DNA of 64,000 bases. Source: Bacillus sp. CECT 9360 (GTDB taxonomy: Bacteria > Bacillota > Bacilli > Bacillales > DSM-1321). The translations under genes and the position numbers were made by a program. Positions 9,566-21,394 of the stretch are shown in pieces (the stretch's first letter is position 1; every line of letters begins with the position of its first letter). Under the pieces are notes generated by a model. That model was not told the origin of the DNA. It did not search any database and worked only from the letters and a program-made list of their open reading frames with translations. The stretch lies in NCBI RefSeq assembly GCF_918741275.1, contig NZ_CAKKNA010000008.1:157333-221332 (forward strand), read 5' to 3'.

Positions 9566-10693
9566 TTACTCGTTATCCTCAGAATAATCATCGTCTTCTT
9601 CTCCATAGCTGTCTCTGTTTAAAAGAAATTCCTGTTCGCTGGCTGGATAAATCCCCGCCTCGCGAGCATCCGTTTCACTCTTAATATCAATTTTCCAGCC
9701 TGTTAATTTGGCTGCAAGACGGGCATTTTGTCCGCGTTTACCAATCGCAAGGGAAAGCTGATAATCGGGAACGATTACCGTCGTCGCTTTTTCTTCCTCC
9801 TTGACGATTACTTCAAGCACCTTTGAAGGACTTAACGCGTTTCCGACAAATATGACCGGGTCTTCTGACCATTTTACGATATCGATCTTTTCGCCTTTAA
9901 GTTCGTTGACGATAGCCTGGACACGCTGGCCTTTTTGACCGACACATGAGCCTACCGGATCAACTTCATCGTTATCGGAATGGACGGAAATTTTGGAACG
10001 GTCGCCCGCCTCCCGGGCCACTGATTTAATTTCTACCGTTCCGTCAAAAATTTCCGGAACCTCGATTTCAAACAGTCGCTTCAGCAGACCTGGATGTGTT
10101 CGGGACACGAAAACTTGAGGTCCTTTTGAGGTTTTTTCAACCTTTGTAAGAAATACCTTAATCCGGTCGTGCGGCTTATATTTCTCGTTAGGCATTTGCT
10201 CATTGATTGGTAGCAAAGCTTCGATTTTTCCAAGCGATACATAAATGAAGCGGGAATCTTGGCGCTGAACGATCCCGGTCATGATGTCTTCTTCACGATC
10301 GATGAATTCAGAGTAAATGATTCCGCGCTCAGCTTCACGTACTCGCTGGGTCACAACCTGTTTGGCGGTTTGCGCAGCGATACGACCGAAGTCCTTAGGC
10401 GTCACTTCCATTTCTACAACGTCTTCGAGTTGGTAATTCGGATTGATTTTCTTTGCTTCTTCAACAGAAATCTCAAGCCGGGTGTCGAATACCTCCTCTA
10501 CAACATCCTTTCTTGCAAACACTCTCATCGAACCTTTTTCAAGGTTTAAGTCGATGCGTACGTTTTGGGCTTGATTAAAGTTGCGGCGATATGCAGAAAT
10601 AAGTGCAGCTTCGATTGCATCGATTAAAATATCCCTGGAGATTCCCTTTTCTCTTTCCAAAACGTTGAGAGCATCCATTAACTCACTAGCCAT
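9566..10693 (-). CDS. nusA: Transcription termination/antitermination protein NusA
   Basis: Binds RNA polymerase and nascent RNA, promotes pausing and intrinsic termination, and takes part in rRNA antitermination. Its 375 residues comprise the N-terminal polymerase-binding domain (1-125, opening [18 protein letters not shown]), S1 domain (about 135-200, [23 protein letters not shown]) and two KH domains ([20 protein letters not shown] and [20 protein letters not shown]). As in other Firmicutes it lacks the C-terminal acidic repeats of the E. coli protein and ends in a short acidic tail ([12 protein letters not shown]). SD GGGGGATC precedes the ATG. Cotranscribed with rimP. Confidence 0.98.
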   Translation of the reverse strand: MASELMDALNVLEREKGISRDILIDAIEAALISAYRRNFNQAQNVRIDLNLEKGSMRVFARKDVVEEVFDTRLEISVEEAKKINPNYQLEDVVEMEVTPKDFGRIAAQTAKQVVTQRVREAERGIIYSEFIDREEDIMTGIVQRQDSRFIYVSLGKIEALLPINEQMPNEKYKPHDRIKVFLTKVEKTSKGPQVFVSRTHPGLLKRLFEIEVPEIFDGTVEIKSVAREAGDRSKISVHSDNDEVDPVGSCVGQKGQRVQAIVNELKGEKIDIVKWSEDPVIFVGNALSPSKVLEVIVKEEEKATTVIVPDYQLSLAIGKRGQNARLAAKLTGWKIDIKSETDAREAGIYPASEQEFLLNRDSYGEEDDDYSEDNE

Positions 10694-10729
10694 GGTTGAT
10701 CCCCCTTCATGTTAAATTTTCCTTATGTT

Positions 10730-11203
10730 TTAAGAAAAAGTGACCGCGAGTCTCGCTTTCGCTACTTTTTCATATGGAATCACGACTGTTTTCTTTCTGG
10801 TTTTGATGGTCACTTCCAATGTGACTTCATTCCCGTCAAAACCGGTAAGAATGCCTTCAAATTCTTTTTCATCCAAAATGGGTTCATATGTCTTTATGTA
10901 CACATTTTTCCCTATAGCTTTTTGAAAATCCTTTTCTTTTTTCAGTGGCCGTTCAGCACCTGGTGATGATACCTCGAGAAAATAATTTTGTGGAATTGGA
11001 TCGAGCTCATCAAGCTTCTCGCTAAGCTTTTCGCTAACTTGGCCGCAATCTTCAATGTCAACGCCGCCTTCTTTATCTATATAGACACGGAGAAACCAGC
11101 TTTTTCCTTCCTTTGCATACTCCACTTCAACTAATTCCAGCCCTGATTCATCCAGAATCGGGGTAACCAGTTCTTCTACAACCTCAGTTACCTTTTTGCT
11201 CAT
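10730..11203 (-). CDS. rimP: Ribosome maturation factor RimP
   Basis: 30S assembly factor, YlxS in B. subtilis, 157 residues. Visible family features: [40 protein letters not shown], and the conserved [18 protein letters not shown] motif, followed by a C-terminal SH3-like domain. It is the first gene of the operon rimP-nusA-ylxR-ylxQ-infB-ylxP-rbfA, with a well-formed sigma-A promoter about 125 bases upstream and a leader hairpin between them. Confidence 0.97.
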   Translation of the reverse strand: MSKKVTEVVEELVTPILDESGLELVEVEYAKEGKSWFLRVYIDKEGGVDIEDCGQVSEKLSEKLDELDPIPQNYFLEVSSPGAERPLKKEKDFQKAIGKNVYIKTYEPILDEKEFEGILTGFDGNEVTLEVTIKTRKKTVVIPYEKVAKARLAVTFS

Positions 11204-11276
11204 ATGCTTCCTCCATACATCATCGAAGTTCGTTCTTTGTAATGGATTCTTGAAAAAATAGTCAATTACAACACGA

Positions 11277-11298
11277 AAGAGTGGGTTTCCCCACTCTT
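11277..11298 (-). promoter_or_regulatory. GAAA-tetraloop hairpin in the rimP leader
   Basis: In the minus-strand RNA a perfect 9-bp stem AAGAGTGGG/CCCACTCTT is capped by a GAAA (GNRA) tetraloop. It lies between the predicted rimP promoter and the rimP start and has no U-tract directly after it, although TATTTTTTCAAG follows about 20 bases later. It could be an RNA-stability element or part of an attenuator. Confidence 0.55.
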
Positions 11299-11329
11299 GC
11301 CATTGGTTTATCTCAGCATTTCCAATAAA

Positions 11330-11358
11330 AATATACCATAATCGCGATTTTATTGCAA
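11330..11358 (-). promoter_or_regulatory. Sigma-A promoter for the rimP-nusA-infB operon
   Basis: Minus-strand TTGCAA (11353-11358), 17-base spacer, TATATT (11330-11335). It is located directly downstream of the polC terminator and upstream of the rimP leader hairpin. Confidence 0.65.
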
Positions 11359-11400
11359 ATGTCCATCAAGCTTTGCAAGCCTTGGTGCTGATGCTTGAAG

Positions 11401-11431
11401 AAAAAATACCGCAACACGCTTTGTGGTATTT
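11401..11431 (-). terminator. Intrinsic terminator of polC
   Basis: Stem AAATACC/GGTATTT (11404-11410 with 11425-11431), extended by CA/TG after a mismatch, and followed in the RNA by TTTTTT. The outer edge overlaps the polC stop codon at 11430-11432. Confidence 0.7.
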
Positions 11432-14400
11432 AAAATAGCGAAAGCTGATTTTGATCCGGTAACTCTTCAAGGCAACCTTGCTTATCGAGATACTCGAGAA
11501 TCGTTTTAGATACTTTGCCACGCTGCTGCAAATCTTCCTTGGAGAGGAATTCTCTTTCCTCGCGGGACCGGACGATATTAAGCGCTACGTTTGTGCCAAG
11601 TCCAGGAATCGAGTTGAACGGCGGAATCAAGGAATCACCTTCAATAATAAATTCTGAGGCATGCGATTTATACAAGTCGATTTTCTTGAAGGAAAAATTC
11701 CTTTCGCACATTTCAAGTGCTAGCTCGAGCACGGTTAAAGTGTTTTTTTCCTTCGTCGACGCGTCCAGGCCTTTGGCGTTAATTTCGTCGATTTTCGAAC
11801 GAATAGCCTGGGAGCCCCGAGCCATCGCCTCTATTTCAAAATCCTCAGCTCTCACCGTGAAGTAGGCCGCGTAATAGAGAAGCGGAAGATGGACCTTGAA
11901 ATAAGCGATCCGGACCGCCATTAGTACGTAAGCGGCAGCATGAGCTTTAGGGAACATATATTTAATCTTCTTGCAGGAATCGATATACCATTCTGGAACT
12001 TCGTTTTTCCGCATTTCTGCTTCGAATTCTTCTGTTAGTCCCTTTCCTTTACGTACTGATTCCATGATTTTAAACGCAAGGGAAGGTTCGAGCCCTTGAT
12101 ATATCAAGTAGACCATGATATCATCCCGGCAGCCGATAACCTCGCTCAAAGTACAGATACTATTGTGTATCAATTCCTGGGCATTCCCGAGCCAAACATC
12201 GGTGCCGTGGGAAAGACCGGATATCTGAACCAGTTCCGAGAAGGTGGTCGGTTTTGTGTCTTCAAGCATTTGACGAACAAAACGGGTGCCGAATTCAGGG
12301 ATGCCGAGGGTCCCGGTTTTACACATAATCTGCTCTTCGGTAACACCTAGCGATTCGGTGCCTGAGAATATCTTCATGACCTCGGGATCATCGGTCGGGA
12401 TGGTCTTCGGGTCAATGCCGCTTAAATCCTGAAGCATCCTGATCACGGTCGGATCATCATGCCCGAGGATATCCAGTTTTAATAAATTGTCATGGATTGA
12501 ATGGAAGTCAAAGTGCGTCGTTTTCCATTCAGACGTTTTATCATCCGCCGGAAATTGGATCGGTGAAAAGTCATAAATTTCCATATAATCCGGCACGACG
12601 ATTATGCCCCCCGGGTGCTGCCCGGTTGTTCTTTTCACGCCAGTACAACCTGCAACTAACCTATCTACTTCAGCGCCCCTAAAATGGAGATTATTATCAG
12701 AGGCATATCCTTTCACGTATCCATAAGCAGTCTTTTCAGCAACCGTACCGATTGTCCCGGCTCTGAATACATTGTCTTCTCCAAATAGCTCTTTTGTGTA
12801 GTTATGGGCTTTTGGCTGATATTCACCAGAAAAGTTCAAATCGATATCGGGTACCTTATCCCCTTTAAAGCCAAGGAATGTTTCAAACGGAATGTCATGT
12901 CCGTCTTTTTTGTATCTGCTGCCACAATTCGGACAATCCTTATCCGGGAGGTCGAACCCTGAACCGACAGAGCCGTCATCAAAGAATTCCGATTGTTTGC
13001 AGCTTGGGCAAACATAATGCGGCGGCAGGGGATTGACCTCAGTAATTTCCGTCATGGTCGCAACCAGGGAGGATCCTACCGAACCACGGGAACCAACCAG
13101 ATAGCCGTCATCCAGTGATCTTTTTACAAGTTTGTGGGAAATCAGGTAAATAACCGCGAATCCGTGGCCGATAATACTTTTTAACTCTTTCTCCAGGCGG
13201 GCTTCGACGATTTCCGGAAGTTCTTCCCCGTAAATCCGTCGGGCCATGTTGTAACTCATTTCACGCATCTCATCATCTGCGCCTTCAATTTTAGGCGTAT
13301 AAAGATCGTCCTTAATCGGTTTAATCGCCTCAATGCTATCAGCAATTTTATTGGAGTTTACGACAACGATTTCCTTAGCCTTTTCGTCTCCTAGGAAGGA
13401 GAAGCCCTGCAGCATTTCATCCGTTGTGCGGAAATGGACATCCGGAAGCTTGTGGCGGTTTAATGGATTGGCGCCTCCTTGCGAATTTACAAGGATTTTC
13501 CGATAAATCTTGTCGTTTGGTTCTAGATAATGAACATTTCCGGTAGCGACCACCAGCTTATCAAGATTCTCGCCAAGTTTAATGATATTGGAGAGAATGC
13601 CTTCCAATGATTTCTCATCACGGACATACTCCATTTCAATCATATGTTGATAGACCTCTTTCGGATGAACTTCAAGATAATCATAGAATTCAGCGATATC
13701 AACGACTTCCTCAAAGGGCTTTTGCATCATTCCCTCAAATACTTCACCCTTGTCACAGCCGGAACCGACCAAGATTCCTTCCCGATGCTTCTGCAGCACT
13801 GAACGGGGGATACGCGGTACCCGGTAAAAATAATTAAGATGTGAGATTGAGACCAGCTTAAAAAGGTTCTTCAAGCCTGTATCATTTTGGACAAGCAAGG
13901 TGCAATGATAAGGACGGGAGCGCTGATACGCGTTTCCTTCACCCATATGTTCATTCAACTGATCATGATAAATAATGCCTTTTTCATCCGTATCCTTTAA
14001 CATTTTCATGAGCAGATAGCCGGTGGCCTCTGCATCATAAATCGCCCTATGGTGCTGGGTCAATTCTATATCAAACTTTTTCGCCAACGTATTGAGGCGG
14101 TGGTTCTTAAATTCAGGGTATAAAAACCGTCCCAGTTCCAACGTATCAATAACAGGGTTGGCAGCTTTCGGATGTCCGATTTTTTTATAGCCGACATTCA
14201 AAAATCCCATATCAAAGCTGGCATTGTGGGCGACCAACACCTCATCCTCAGCCCAGACCCGGAACTTTTCTAACACCTCTCCCACTTCCGGAGCGTTCTG
14301 GACCAATTCATCGGTGATCCCCGTCAACTCAATCGTGGTCGCGGATAAGGGATGATGCGGGTTGGCAAAGGACTCAAAGCGGTCAATGATTTCTCCGTCG

Positions 14401-15746
14401 CGCATTTTCACTGCCGCAAGCTCAATAATCGTATCGTAAACCGCAGAGAGACCCGTTGTTTCTACGTCAAATACGACATATGTAGCCTCTTCCAGCACAC
14501 GGTGAGCATCATTATAAACGATTGGGACACCGTCATCGACAAGGTTAACTTCTACGCCAAAGATGATTTTTATATCATTTTTCTTCCCAGCGCTAAACGC
14601 TTCGGGAAAGGATTGAACGCCGCCATGGTCTGTAATCGCGACCGCTTGATGTCCCCATTTCTTTGCCTGCGCGACAAGGGCTGCCACAGGAGTTACCGCA
14701 TCCATCTGGCTCATTGGTGTGTGCATATGCAGTTCGACACGTTTTTCATCCGCAGGTGCGTGGTCAATTCTGCCCGCTTTCGATATTTCATTAATATCGT
14801 TTGCAATCATGACTAAATCACGGACAAACGTATCATTCTGGATGCTTCCCTGCGCACGGACCCACATTCCTTTTTTCACCCGGTCAAGTATTTTGGCATC
14901 CTCTTTATCACGCGAGAACATCTTTACTAATAAAGAGCTCGTATAATCCGTTACCTTGAAGGTTAAAAGAGTGCGTCCGCTGCGAAGCTCCCTTGTCTCG
15001 GCATCAAAAACGAAGCCTTCTATCGCAATGCGGCGTTCTTCATCGACAATTTGCTCTATACTCCTGAAATCCGCATCATTTTTAATCGTATATCCGATTT
15101 TGACTGGCCCGGAGTTTCCACTGTCATCACCAGATTTATCACTGGCTTTTTTCTGCATTTCCGTAATCGCCGTTAATGCTTTAGCTTCATCTTCTTTCTG
15201 CTTCTCCTCGAGGAACTGCTTATAATCATCCTCCGAAGCAGAAACCTCCGCATCAAGAGATAAAGCCGGAAAACCGAACTTTTGATAGATATTTGAGATA
15301 AGTGCCGAATATTTTTGTTTCAACTGGCCAGCTTCCGCATCATTGCGGGCATTTACGATCAAACGGTGGCCAACAACCTTGGGTTCCTGTTCGTTCAACA
15401 GGGTTAGCAACGACGGGGAGATTCCATCCAGTTCTCCAATGCAATTCTTCCAATATTCCTTAATTAACTCTTCCGTTACTTGCGGATTGCTTACATTCAG
15501 GCTAAAAGAAACCTTGGCAATATGCGCAAAGGTGCTTGCGATTTGCGTAGATAGTCTTGTTTGGACACTGCAGGGAATCAGTTCATTAAGCTTAAAGACA
15601 AAATGCCAGCTTTTTGACTCCCTTTCAATCGAAAGCTTTTCTATTTCGGCTTGATAAAAATATTTCACGAAGACATCTTCTGTAAGTCCTAGTTGCTGGA
15701 GCAAGAGTTGAAATCTTTCTCTTCCACTATTGAGATTCTGTTCCAT
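11430..15746 (-). CDS. polC: DNA polymerase III subunit alpha, PolC type
   Basis: Main replicative polymerase of Gram-positive bacteria, with built-in proofreading; 1438 residues, close to the family norm. The start ATG 15746 is set by AAGGAG upstream. Features in order: N-terminal region and OB domain (about 240-330), PHP domain beginning [12 protein letters not shown] near 339 and interrupted by the 3'-5' exonuclease ([15 protein letters not shown] near 424, with [11 protein letters not shown] and [11 protein letters not shown]), a zinc-binding CPSC...CPNC site near 910-942, and the polymerase core with catalytic [12 protein letters not shown] near 965. The C-terminal fingers carry [15 protein letters not shown]. 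It lies last after proS, separated by a 460-base gap holding a dispersed repeat. Confidence 0.98.
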   Translation of the reverse strand: MEQNLNSGRERFQLLLQQLGLTEDVFVKYFYQAEIEKLSIERESKSWHFVFKLNELIPCSVQTRLSTQIASTFAHIAKVSFSLNVSNPQVTEELIKEYWKNCIGELDGISPSLLTLLNEQEPKVVGHRLIVNARNDAEAGQLKQKYSALISNIYQKFGFPALSLDAEVSASEDDYKQFLEEKQKEDEAKALTAITEMQKKASDKSGDDSGNSGPVKIGYTIKNDADFRSIEQIVDEERRIAIEGFVFDAETRELRSGRTLLTFKVTDYTSSLLVKMFSRDKEDAKILDRVKKGMWVRAQGSIQNDTFVRDLVMIANDINEISKAGRIDHAPADEKRVELHMHTPMSQMDAVTPVAALVAQAKKWGHQAVAITDHGGVQSFPEAFSAGKKNDIKIIFGVEVNLVDDGVPIVYNDAHRVLEEATYVVFDVETTGLSAVYDTIIELAAVKMRDGEIIDRFESFANPHHPLSATTIELTGITDELVQNAPEVGEVLEKFRVWAEDEVLVAHNASFDMGFLNVGYKKIGHPKAANPVIDTLELGRFLYPEFKNHRLNTLAKKFDIELTQHHRAIYDAEATGYLLMKMLKDTDEKGIIYHDQLNEHMGEGNAYQRSRPYHCTLLVQNDTGLKNLFKLVSISHLNYFYRVPRIPRSVLQKHREGILVGSGCDKGEVFEGMMQKPFEEVVDIAEFYDYLEVHPKEVYQHMIEMEYVRDEKSLEGILSNIIKLGENLDKLVVATGNVHYLEPNDKIYRKILVNSQGGANPLNRHKLPDVHFRTTDEMLQGFSFLGDEKAKEIVVVNSNKIADSIEAIKPIKDDLYTPKIEGADDEMREMSYNMARRIYGEELPEIVEARLEKELKSIIGHGFAVIYLISHKLVKRSLDDGYLVGSRGSVGSSLVATMTEITEVNPLPPHYVCPSCKQSEFFDDGSVGSGFDLPDKDCPNCGSRYKKDGHDIPFETFLGFKGDKVPDIDLNFSGEYQPKAHNYTKELFGEDNVFRAGTIGTVAEKTAYGYVKGYASDNNLHFRGAEVDRLVAGCTGVKRTTGQHPGGIIVVPDYMEIYDFSPIQFPADDKTSEWKTTHFDFHSIHDNLLKLDILGHDDPTVIRMLQDLSGIDPKTIPTDDPEVMKIFSGTESLGVTEEQIMCKTGTLGIPEFGTRFVRQMLEDTKPTTFSELVQISGLSHGTDVWLGNAQELIHNSICTLSEVIGCRDDIMVYLIYQGLEPSLAFKIMESVRKGKGLTEEFEAEMRKNEVPEWYIDSCKKIKYMFPKAHAAAYVLMAVRIAYFKVHLPLLYYAAYFTVRAEDFEIEAMARGSQAIRSKIDEINAKGLDASTKEKNTLTVLELALEMCERNFSFKKIDLYKSHASEFIIEGDSLIPPFNSIPGLGTNVALNIVRSREEREFLSKEDLQQRGKVSKTILEYLDKQGCLEELPDQNQLSLF

Positions 15747-15880
15747 TCCCGCTCTCTCCTTTTCTTTGAAATCCGAATCTATCACTCATAAAAAGACAAA
15801 ATTCGCCATATGTTTAAAAAAATATTTCAGACGTAATTATATCATAACTATCTCATCCGCTAGCGAGAAATTTTAAATTA

Positions 15881-16110
15881 GAAAAGCGTAAGCGCCCCGC
15901 AAGTAAGGAACATCTACTAAAAAACATGTCTTACGTCGATGCCAGTCCATTATTAAAGGAAGAACAACTAAGACCGTCATGTCCTTATGTCTTCGTCGGC
16001 GCAAGTCACGTCCTGTACGTCGTAGCTGGACATCTTTCAAAGTTAAATAAAGATACACTTTAACAATAAAGAAAACTCACCGATTGGCGAGCTTTTTTAG
16101 GCGTAGTTGC
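15881..16110 (+). repeat. Dispersed intergenic repeat, copy A (long form)
   Basis: Fills most of the 464-base polC-proS gap. It begins GAAAAGCGTAAGCGCC on the plus strand and contains two tandem hairpin-forming modules, each with TTATGTCTT- or ATGTCTTACG-type sequence. The CACGTCCTGTACGTCG hairpin and GTAGCTGGACATCTTTCAAA tail follow, and it finishes with CTCACCGATTGGCGAG and AGGCGTAGTTGC. Copies B-E share these blocks in the same orientation. In two places the plus-strand hairpin loops read GTCCT. No protein-coding signal is evident; short frames here are shadows. Outside the repeat, 15747-15880 is AT-rich with nothing recognised. Confidence 0.75.
16068..16091 (-). terminator. Probable terminator downstream of proS
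   Basis: Minus-strand RNA forms CTCGCC-AATC-GGTGAG (one G-U pair), followed by UUUUCUUU and preceded by AAAAAAG. It lies within repeat copy A, about 120 bases after the proS stop, so it could end the uppS-proS transcript. The matching hairpin recurs in copy C. Closer to proS, GAGG/CCTC at about 16157-16170 is a weaker candidate. Confidence 0.5.
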
Positions 16111-16210
16111 CGTATCCAAGATAGAAAAGTACAAGCTAACTATCTACCAAAAGAAAGAGGCATCATCCTCGAGACTGATACCTTCTTGCTGATTGGGAGC
16201 AGACTGGCTG

Positions 16211-17950
<1,740 letters not shown>

Positions 17951-17970
17951 CTATAACTGCAGAAAACTCA

Positions 17971-17994
17971 AGCAGAGAATATCCATTCTCTGCT
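17971..17994 (-). terminator. Hairpin between rasP and proS (weak terminator candidate)
   Basis: Perfect 10-bp stem AGCAGAGAAT/ATTCTCTGCT with a four-base loop in the 100-base rasP-proS gap. In the minus-strand RNA it is followed by UGAGUUUUCUGC, so the U-tract is short and offset. It may attenuate rather than fully stop transcription into proS. Confidence 0.45.
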
Positions 17995-18017
17995 GTTCTG
18001 GTTGATCATCTGTTCAA

Positions 18018-19286
18018 TTAGAGAAAAAAGCGTTGAATGTCGTTCCATGTTACAACAATCATGAGCAACATCAGTAACGCAAATCCAATGAAATGGACGA
18101 GTCCTTCTTTTTGCCGGTCGATCGGCTTGCCTCTCAACGCTTCGAAAAGGAAGAATAGCAGGCGACCGCCGTCAAGCGCCGGTATCGGGAGCAGGTTCAT
18201 GATGCCAAGATTTATGCTTAAGGCACCCGCCCAACCCATCAGATAGAAAAACCCGGATTTCGCCACTTCCCCGGTCGCATTATAAATGCCGACAGGACCT
18301 GATAACGCGTCAATCGTAAATTGCCCGGTCACGAGCTGGCCAAGGATGATAAAAATCTGCTTTGTGACAAAATAGGTTTGTGTAAAACCATATTCCACTG
18401 CTTTTAATGGCGACTTTTCAACCGGCTGGTACACACCGATCCGTCCGATTTTCTTGCCATCTGCCGTAAACTCTTTGGGAGTCACGGGAATTTCCAATGT
18501 TTGACCATCCCGCTCCACGACAAACTCAATTTCCTGGCCAGGACTTTTTTGGATGCTTTCTGTGACATCCTGCCACGAGGAAACCTCATTGCCGTCAATC
18601 GATTGGATATAATCCCCCTTCTTCAATCCAGAAGAAGCGGCTGCCCCGTCAGCGGTCAATTCTCCTAATCGTGCCTCGTCCACGCCAACCCCCTGGAATA
18701 GCCCAACAAGCAAAAAAATCACAAATGCGAGCACAAAGTTCATCATTGGACCGGCAAAGATCGTCATCGTCCGGTGTCCCAATGATTTGGAAGCGAACTG
18801 GCGATCATAAGGAGCTATTTGCGTTTCGATGCCATCTTCAACGCTAACAGCTTCATGATGGATGGGGAAAGTTTTTAACGTCTCCTCTTCGCCTTCCTCG
18901 TATCCTTTAATTGTCAGATCATGCTCTAAATCAGCGCTTTCCACTTCAATGATCCGGATATCCGGATATTTTTCCTTATTGTTCAAAACCAGCTTTTCTA
19001 CTACACCGTCCTTGTTGAAGATTAGTCCAAGACGGTATCCCGGTTTAATTTCGAGCATTTCAGGATCTTCCCCGGCCATGCGGACATACCCACCAATGGG
19101 GAGTAACCTGATTGTATATAATGTTTCTTTCTTTTTAAACGTAAAAACCTTAGGTCCCATGCCGATCGCAAATTCCCGGCATAATATCCCGGCGCGTTTT
19201 GCGAATATGAGATGCCCAAGTTCATGGAAAAAAACCAAAGCTCCAAAAATAATGATGAAGGAAATCGCTGTCTCCACTGTTTGCAC
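18018..19286 (-). CDS. rasP: Site-2 intramembrane zinc metalloprotease RasP (RseP family)
   Basis: Membrane-embedded protease that completes regulated intramembrane proteolysis; in B. subtilis it cleaves the anti-sigma-W factor RsiW, FtsL and signal-peptide remnants. Its 422 residues match. The zinc site HELGH is at residues 21-25 in the first membrane segment; PDZ domain about 195-285 (GELTADGAAASSGLKKGDYIQSI); C-terminal metal-ligand motif NLLPIPALDGGRLLFF near 375-390, followed by the last membrane helix. Start GTG 19286, with GAGGTGA upstream. It sits 12 bases after dxr in the uppS-cdsA-dxr-rasP-proS-polC order. Confidence 0.96.
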   Translation of the reverse strand: MQTVETAISFIIIFGALVFFHELGHLIFAKRAGILCREFAIGMGPKVFTFKKKETLYTIRLLPIGGYVRMAGEDPEMLEIKPGYRLGLIFNKDGVVEKLVLNNKEKYPDIRIIEVESADLEHDLTIKGYEEGEEETLKTFPIHHEAVSVEDGIETQIAPYDRQFASKSLGHRTMTIFAGPMMNFVLAFVIFLLVGLFQGVGVDEARLGELTADGAAASSGLKKGDYIQSIDGNEVSSWQDVTESIQKSPGQEIEFVVERDGQTLEIPVTPKEFTADGKKIGRIGVYQPVEKSPLKAVEYGFTQTYFVTKQIFIILGQLVTGQFTIDALSGPVGIYNATGEVAKSGFFYLMGWAGALSINLGIMNLLPIPALDGGRLLFFLFEALRGKPIDRQKEGLVHFIGFALLMLLMIVVTWNDIQRFFL

Positions 19287-19298
19287 TGCTAATCACCT

Positions 19299-20450
19299 CT
19301 ATTTCAATAATGTTGTCACAAATTGACGTGTCTCCAAATCAATCTCTTGAATTACCTGTAAGTCCGGGGCAGAAATGGCTGTATGATTAGTGAGTGCTTT
19401 TTCGATTAAAGCCTCGATTTCCAAAAATGAAATTTTGCCTTCCAGGAATCCGGCAACAGCAGCCTCATTCGCGGCATTTAAAACAGTCGGCATCGTTCCG
19501 CCTGTCTTCCCCGCTTCGTAAGCATATTGCAAACAGGGGAACCTATTAAAATCCATTTCGGCAAAATGAAGCTTACCGACTTCGGCCAGATTAAGCCGAT
19601 TTGATGCCGTTAAAGGCAGACGGTCGGGATAAGTCAGCGCATATTGGATAGGTACTCTCATATCGGGAGTCCCAAGCTGTGCCATTACGCTTGAGTCGTG
19701 GAATTCAACCATTGAATGTATGATGCTCTCCTTATGGAGTAGCACATCAATCTTTTCATATGGCAGTCCAAATAGCCAGTGGGCTTCTATCACTTCGAGC
19801 CCTTTATTCATCATGGATGCAGAATCAATCGTTATCTTCGCTCCCATCGACCAATTCGGATGATTCAAAGCTTCTTCAACGGAAACATCCTTCAATTCAT
19901 CCCTGGTACGATCCCTGAAGCTGCCTCCCGATGCCGTGATGATCAGCCGTTCCATATTCTTTTCCTGCTCACCCTGAAGCGCCTGGAAAATAGCAGAGTG
20001 CTCGCTGTCCACCGGCAATAGCCTTACTCCTGCGTTCTTGGCTTCTTCTGTAACGAGATGACCCGCCGTTACAAGGGTCTCCTTATTGGCAATCGCGATA
20101 TCTTTTTTAGCCTTTATTGCCTGGAGCGTCGGATTCAGGCCAATACTGCCAATCACCGCATTAACGAGAATGTCTGCCTTATCATACACCGCCGCTTCCA
20201 TAAGTCCTTCATCACCGTAAGTAAATCTGATGTCTTTTGAAAAATATTCATTTTTTAATGTTTCATAATCGTCCCGCGTTTGCATGGAAACCAGCTCTGG
20301 CTGGAACTCCTCGATGTACTGTCTTATTCGCTCGATGTTTTTCCCCGCGGACATGGCCACGATTTTGAACTGACCGGGATGCTCCCTTACCACATCCACA
20401 GTCTGCCGGCCGATAGAACCGGTAGCGCCCAACAGGCTAATATATTTCAA
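19299..20450 (-). CDS. dxr: 1-deoxy-D-xylulose 5-phosphate reductoisomerase
   Basis: Second step of the MEP isoprenoid pathway: DXP plus NADPH to MEP. The NADPH loop GATGSIG is at residues 8-14; the metal and substrate motifs [25 protein letters not shown] and [20 protein letters not shown] are all present. The family-typical short N-terminus ([14 protein letters not shown]) and spacing from TAGGAG (nine bases) favour TTG at 20450 over the TTG at 20459, which abuts the Shine-Dalgarno sequence. It supplies isoprenoid precursors to the product of nearby uppS. Confidence 0.96.
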   Translation of the reverse strand: MKYISLLGATGSIGRQTVDVVREHPGQFKIVAMSAGKNIERIRQYIEEFQPELVSMQTRDDYETLKNEYFSKDIRFTYGDEGLMEAAVYDKADILVNAVIGSIGLNPTLQAIKAKKDIAIANKETLVTAGHLVTEEAKNAGVRLLPVDSEHSAIFQALQGEQEKNMERLIITASGGSFRDRTRDELKDVSVEEALNHPNWSMGAKITIDSASMMNKGLEVIEAHWLFGLPYEKIDVLLHKESIIHSMVEFHDSSVMAQLGTPDMRVPIQYALTYPDRLPLTASNRLNLAEVGKLHFAEMDFNRFPCLQYAYEAGKTGGTMPTVLNAANEAAVAGFLEGKISFLEIEALIEKALTNHTAISAPDLQVIQEIDLETRQFVTTLLK

Positions 20451-20468
20451 CTTTGTCAACTCCTATCA

Positions 20469-20558
20469 GAAAAGCGGAAGCGCCCTCAAGTATGGAAGAA
20501 CGACTAAGAACCCCACGTCGTTATGTCTTACGTCGATGCCCGCCCGTCCTCGGCAAGT
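20469..20558 (+). repeat. Dispersed intergenic repeat, copy B (short form)
   Basis: Located in the 127-base dxr-cdsA gap. It begins GAAAAGCGGAAGCGCCC and contains GGAAGAACGACTAAGA, CACGTCGTTATGTCTTACG and TCGGCAAGTAA blocks shared with copy C. It ends before the CACGTCCTGTACGTCG and GTAGCTGG modules found in the others. Unlike the other copies it lies between two genes presumed to be cotranscribed, so it should appear antisense-oriented in their mRNA. Confidence 0.65.
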
Positions 20559-20577
20559 AATACTTCATTCTTACTTA

Positions 20578-21369
20578 TCATGCAATCAAATGCAAGAAAT
20601 GTAGGATCGGCAAAATAAAAATCAAGCTGTCGAGCCTGTCTAAAATTCCGCCATGGCCCGGTAAAAGTTTACCGGCATCCTTTACACCATAATGTCTTTT
20701 GTAAGCTGATTGAACAAGATCCCCTAATTGCCCGAAAATAGCAATCACGATGCTTACAAACATCAGCCTAAAGAAAGTGAGATCGATGTTGCCAAGCAGG
20801 TGGAACAGCAGCCCGACAATTACGGCGCTTGCAATGCCTCCCAAAAAGCCTTCAACTGTTTTATTCGGGCTGATTTCAGGCCAAAGCTTCCTTTTACCGA
20901 GAGATCGTCCGACAAAATAAGCTCCGGAGTCGGTTGCCCATATCGTAAACAGGCAAAAGAATATATAGACAAGACCCACTTCACGTGTTTCATACATATA
21001 AAAGAAGCCCATTCCTACGTAAAGAACGGAAAGTAACAAAAATCCAGCATCGTCAAATGTAAATTTGTTTTTCGTGATGACAGTACTGATTAAATATAAA
21101 ATGACACCCCACAGCACCAGATGTGTTTTGTCGTAAGCGATTCTCTCCAAAAAACCGTCATACTCCCCAGGTAAGAGAAGCAACCAAAGCAAAATGAATG
21201 ATAAAATTGATGCAAAAGAAAATAAAGCGCTCTTTTTCATTCTGATTAATTCAAATAACCCAATTGTAGCCATCACATAAACCAAAATCAGAAATGGCAG
21301 CCCGCCTAAAGTGACGATCGGCAAAAATATAGCCGCTGCTATTATTGCAGTTATGATACGTTCTTTCAT
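20578..21369 (-). CDS. cdsA: Phosphatidate cytidylyltransferase (CDP-diglyceride synthase)
   Basis: Integral membrane enzyme making CDP-diacylglycerol from phosphatidate and CTP, the entry point to phospholipid synthesis. Its 263 residues carry multiple hydrophobic helices from residue 4 on. The C-terminal CDP-alcohol signature is intact: SAYKRHYGVKDAGKLLPGHG followed by GILDRLDSLIF. An internal loop GAYFVGRSLGKRKLWPEISP NKTVEG is also typical. GAGGAT precedes the ATG. It lies 26 bases downstream of uppS. Confidence 0.96.
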   Translation of the reverse strand: MKERIITAIIAAAIFLPIVTLGGLPFLILVYVMATIGLFELIRMKKSALFSFASILSFILLWLLLLPGEYDGFLERIAYDKTHLVLWGVILYLISTVITKNKFTFDDAGFLLLSVLYVGMGFFYMYETREVGLVYIFFCLFTIWATDSGAYFVGRSLGKRKLWPEISPNKTVEGFLGGIASAVIVGLLFHLLGNIDLTFFRLMFVSIVIAIFGQLGDLVQSAYKRHYGVKDAGKLLPGHGGILDRLDSLIFILPILHFLHLIA

Positions 21370-21394
21370 TAGTAAATTATCCTCGCCTTCTTAA

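Noticed and set aside
15873..16058. 61-codon frame in repeat copy A, and a 70-codon plus-strand frame at 25057-25269
   Set aside because: Both are made of the dispersed repeat and a terminator region, have no good ribosome binding site, and are not shared as frames between copies.
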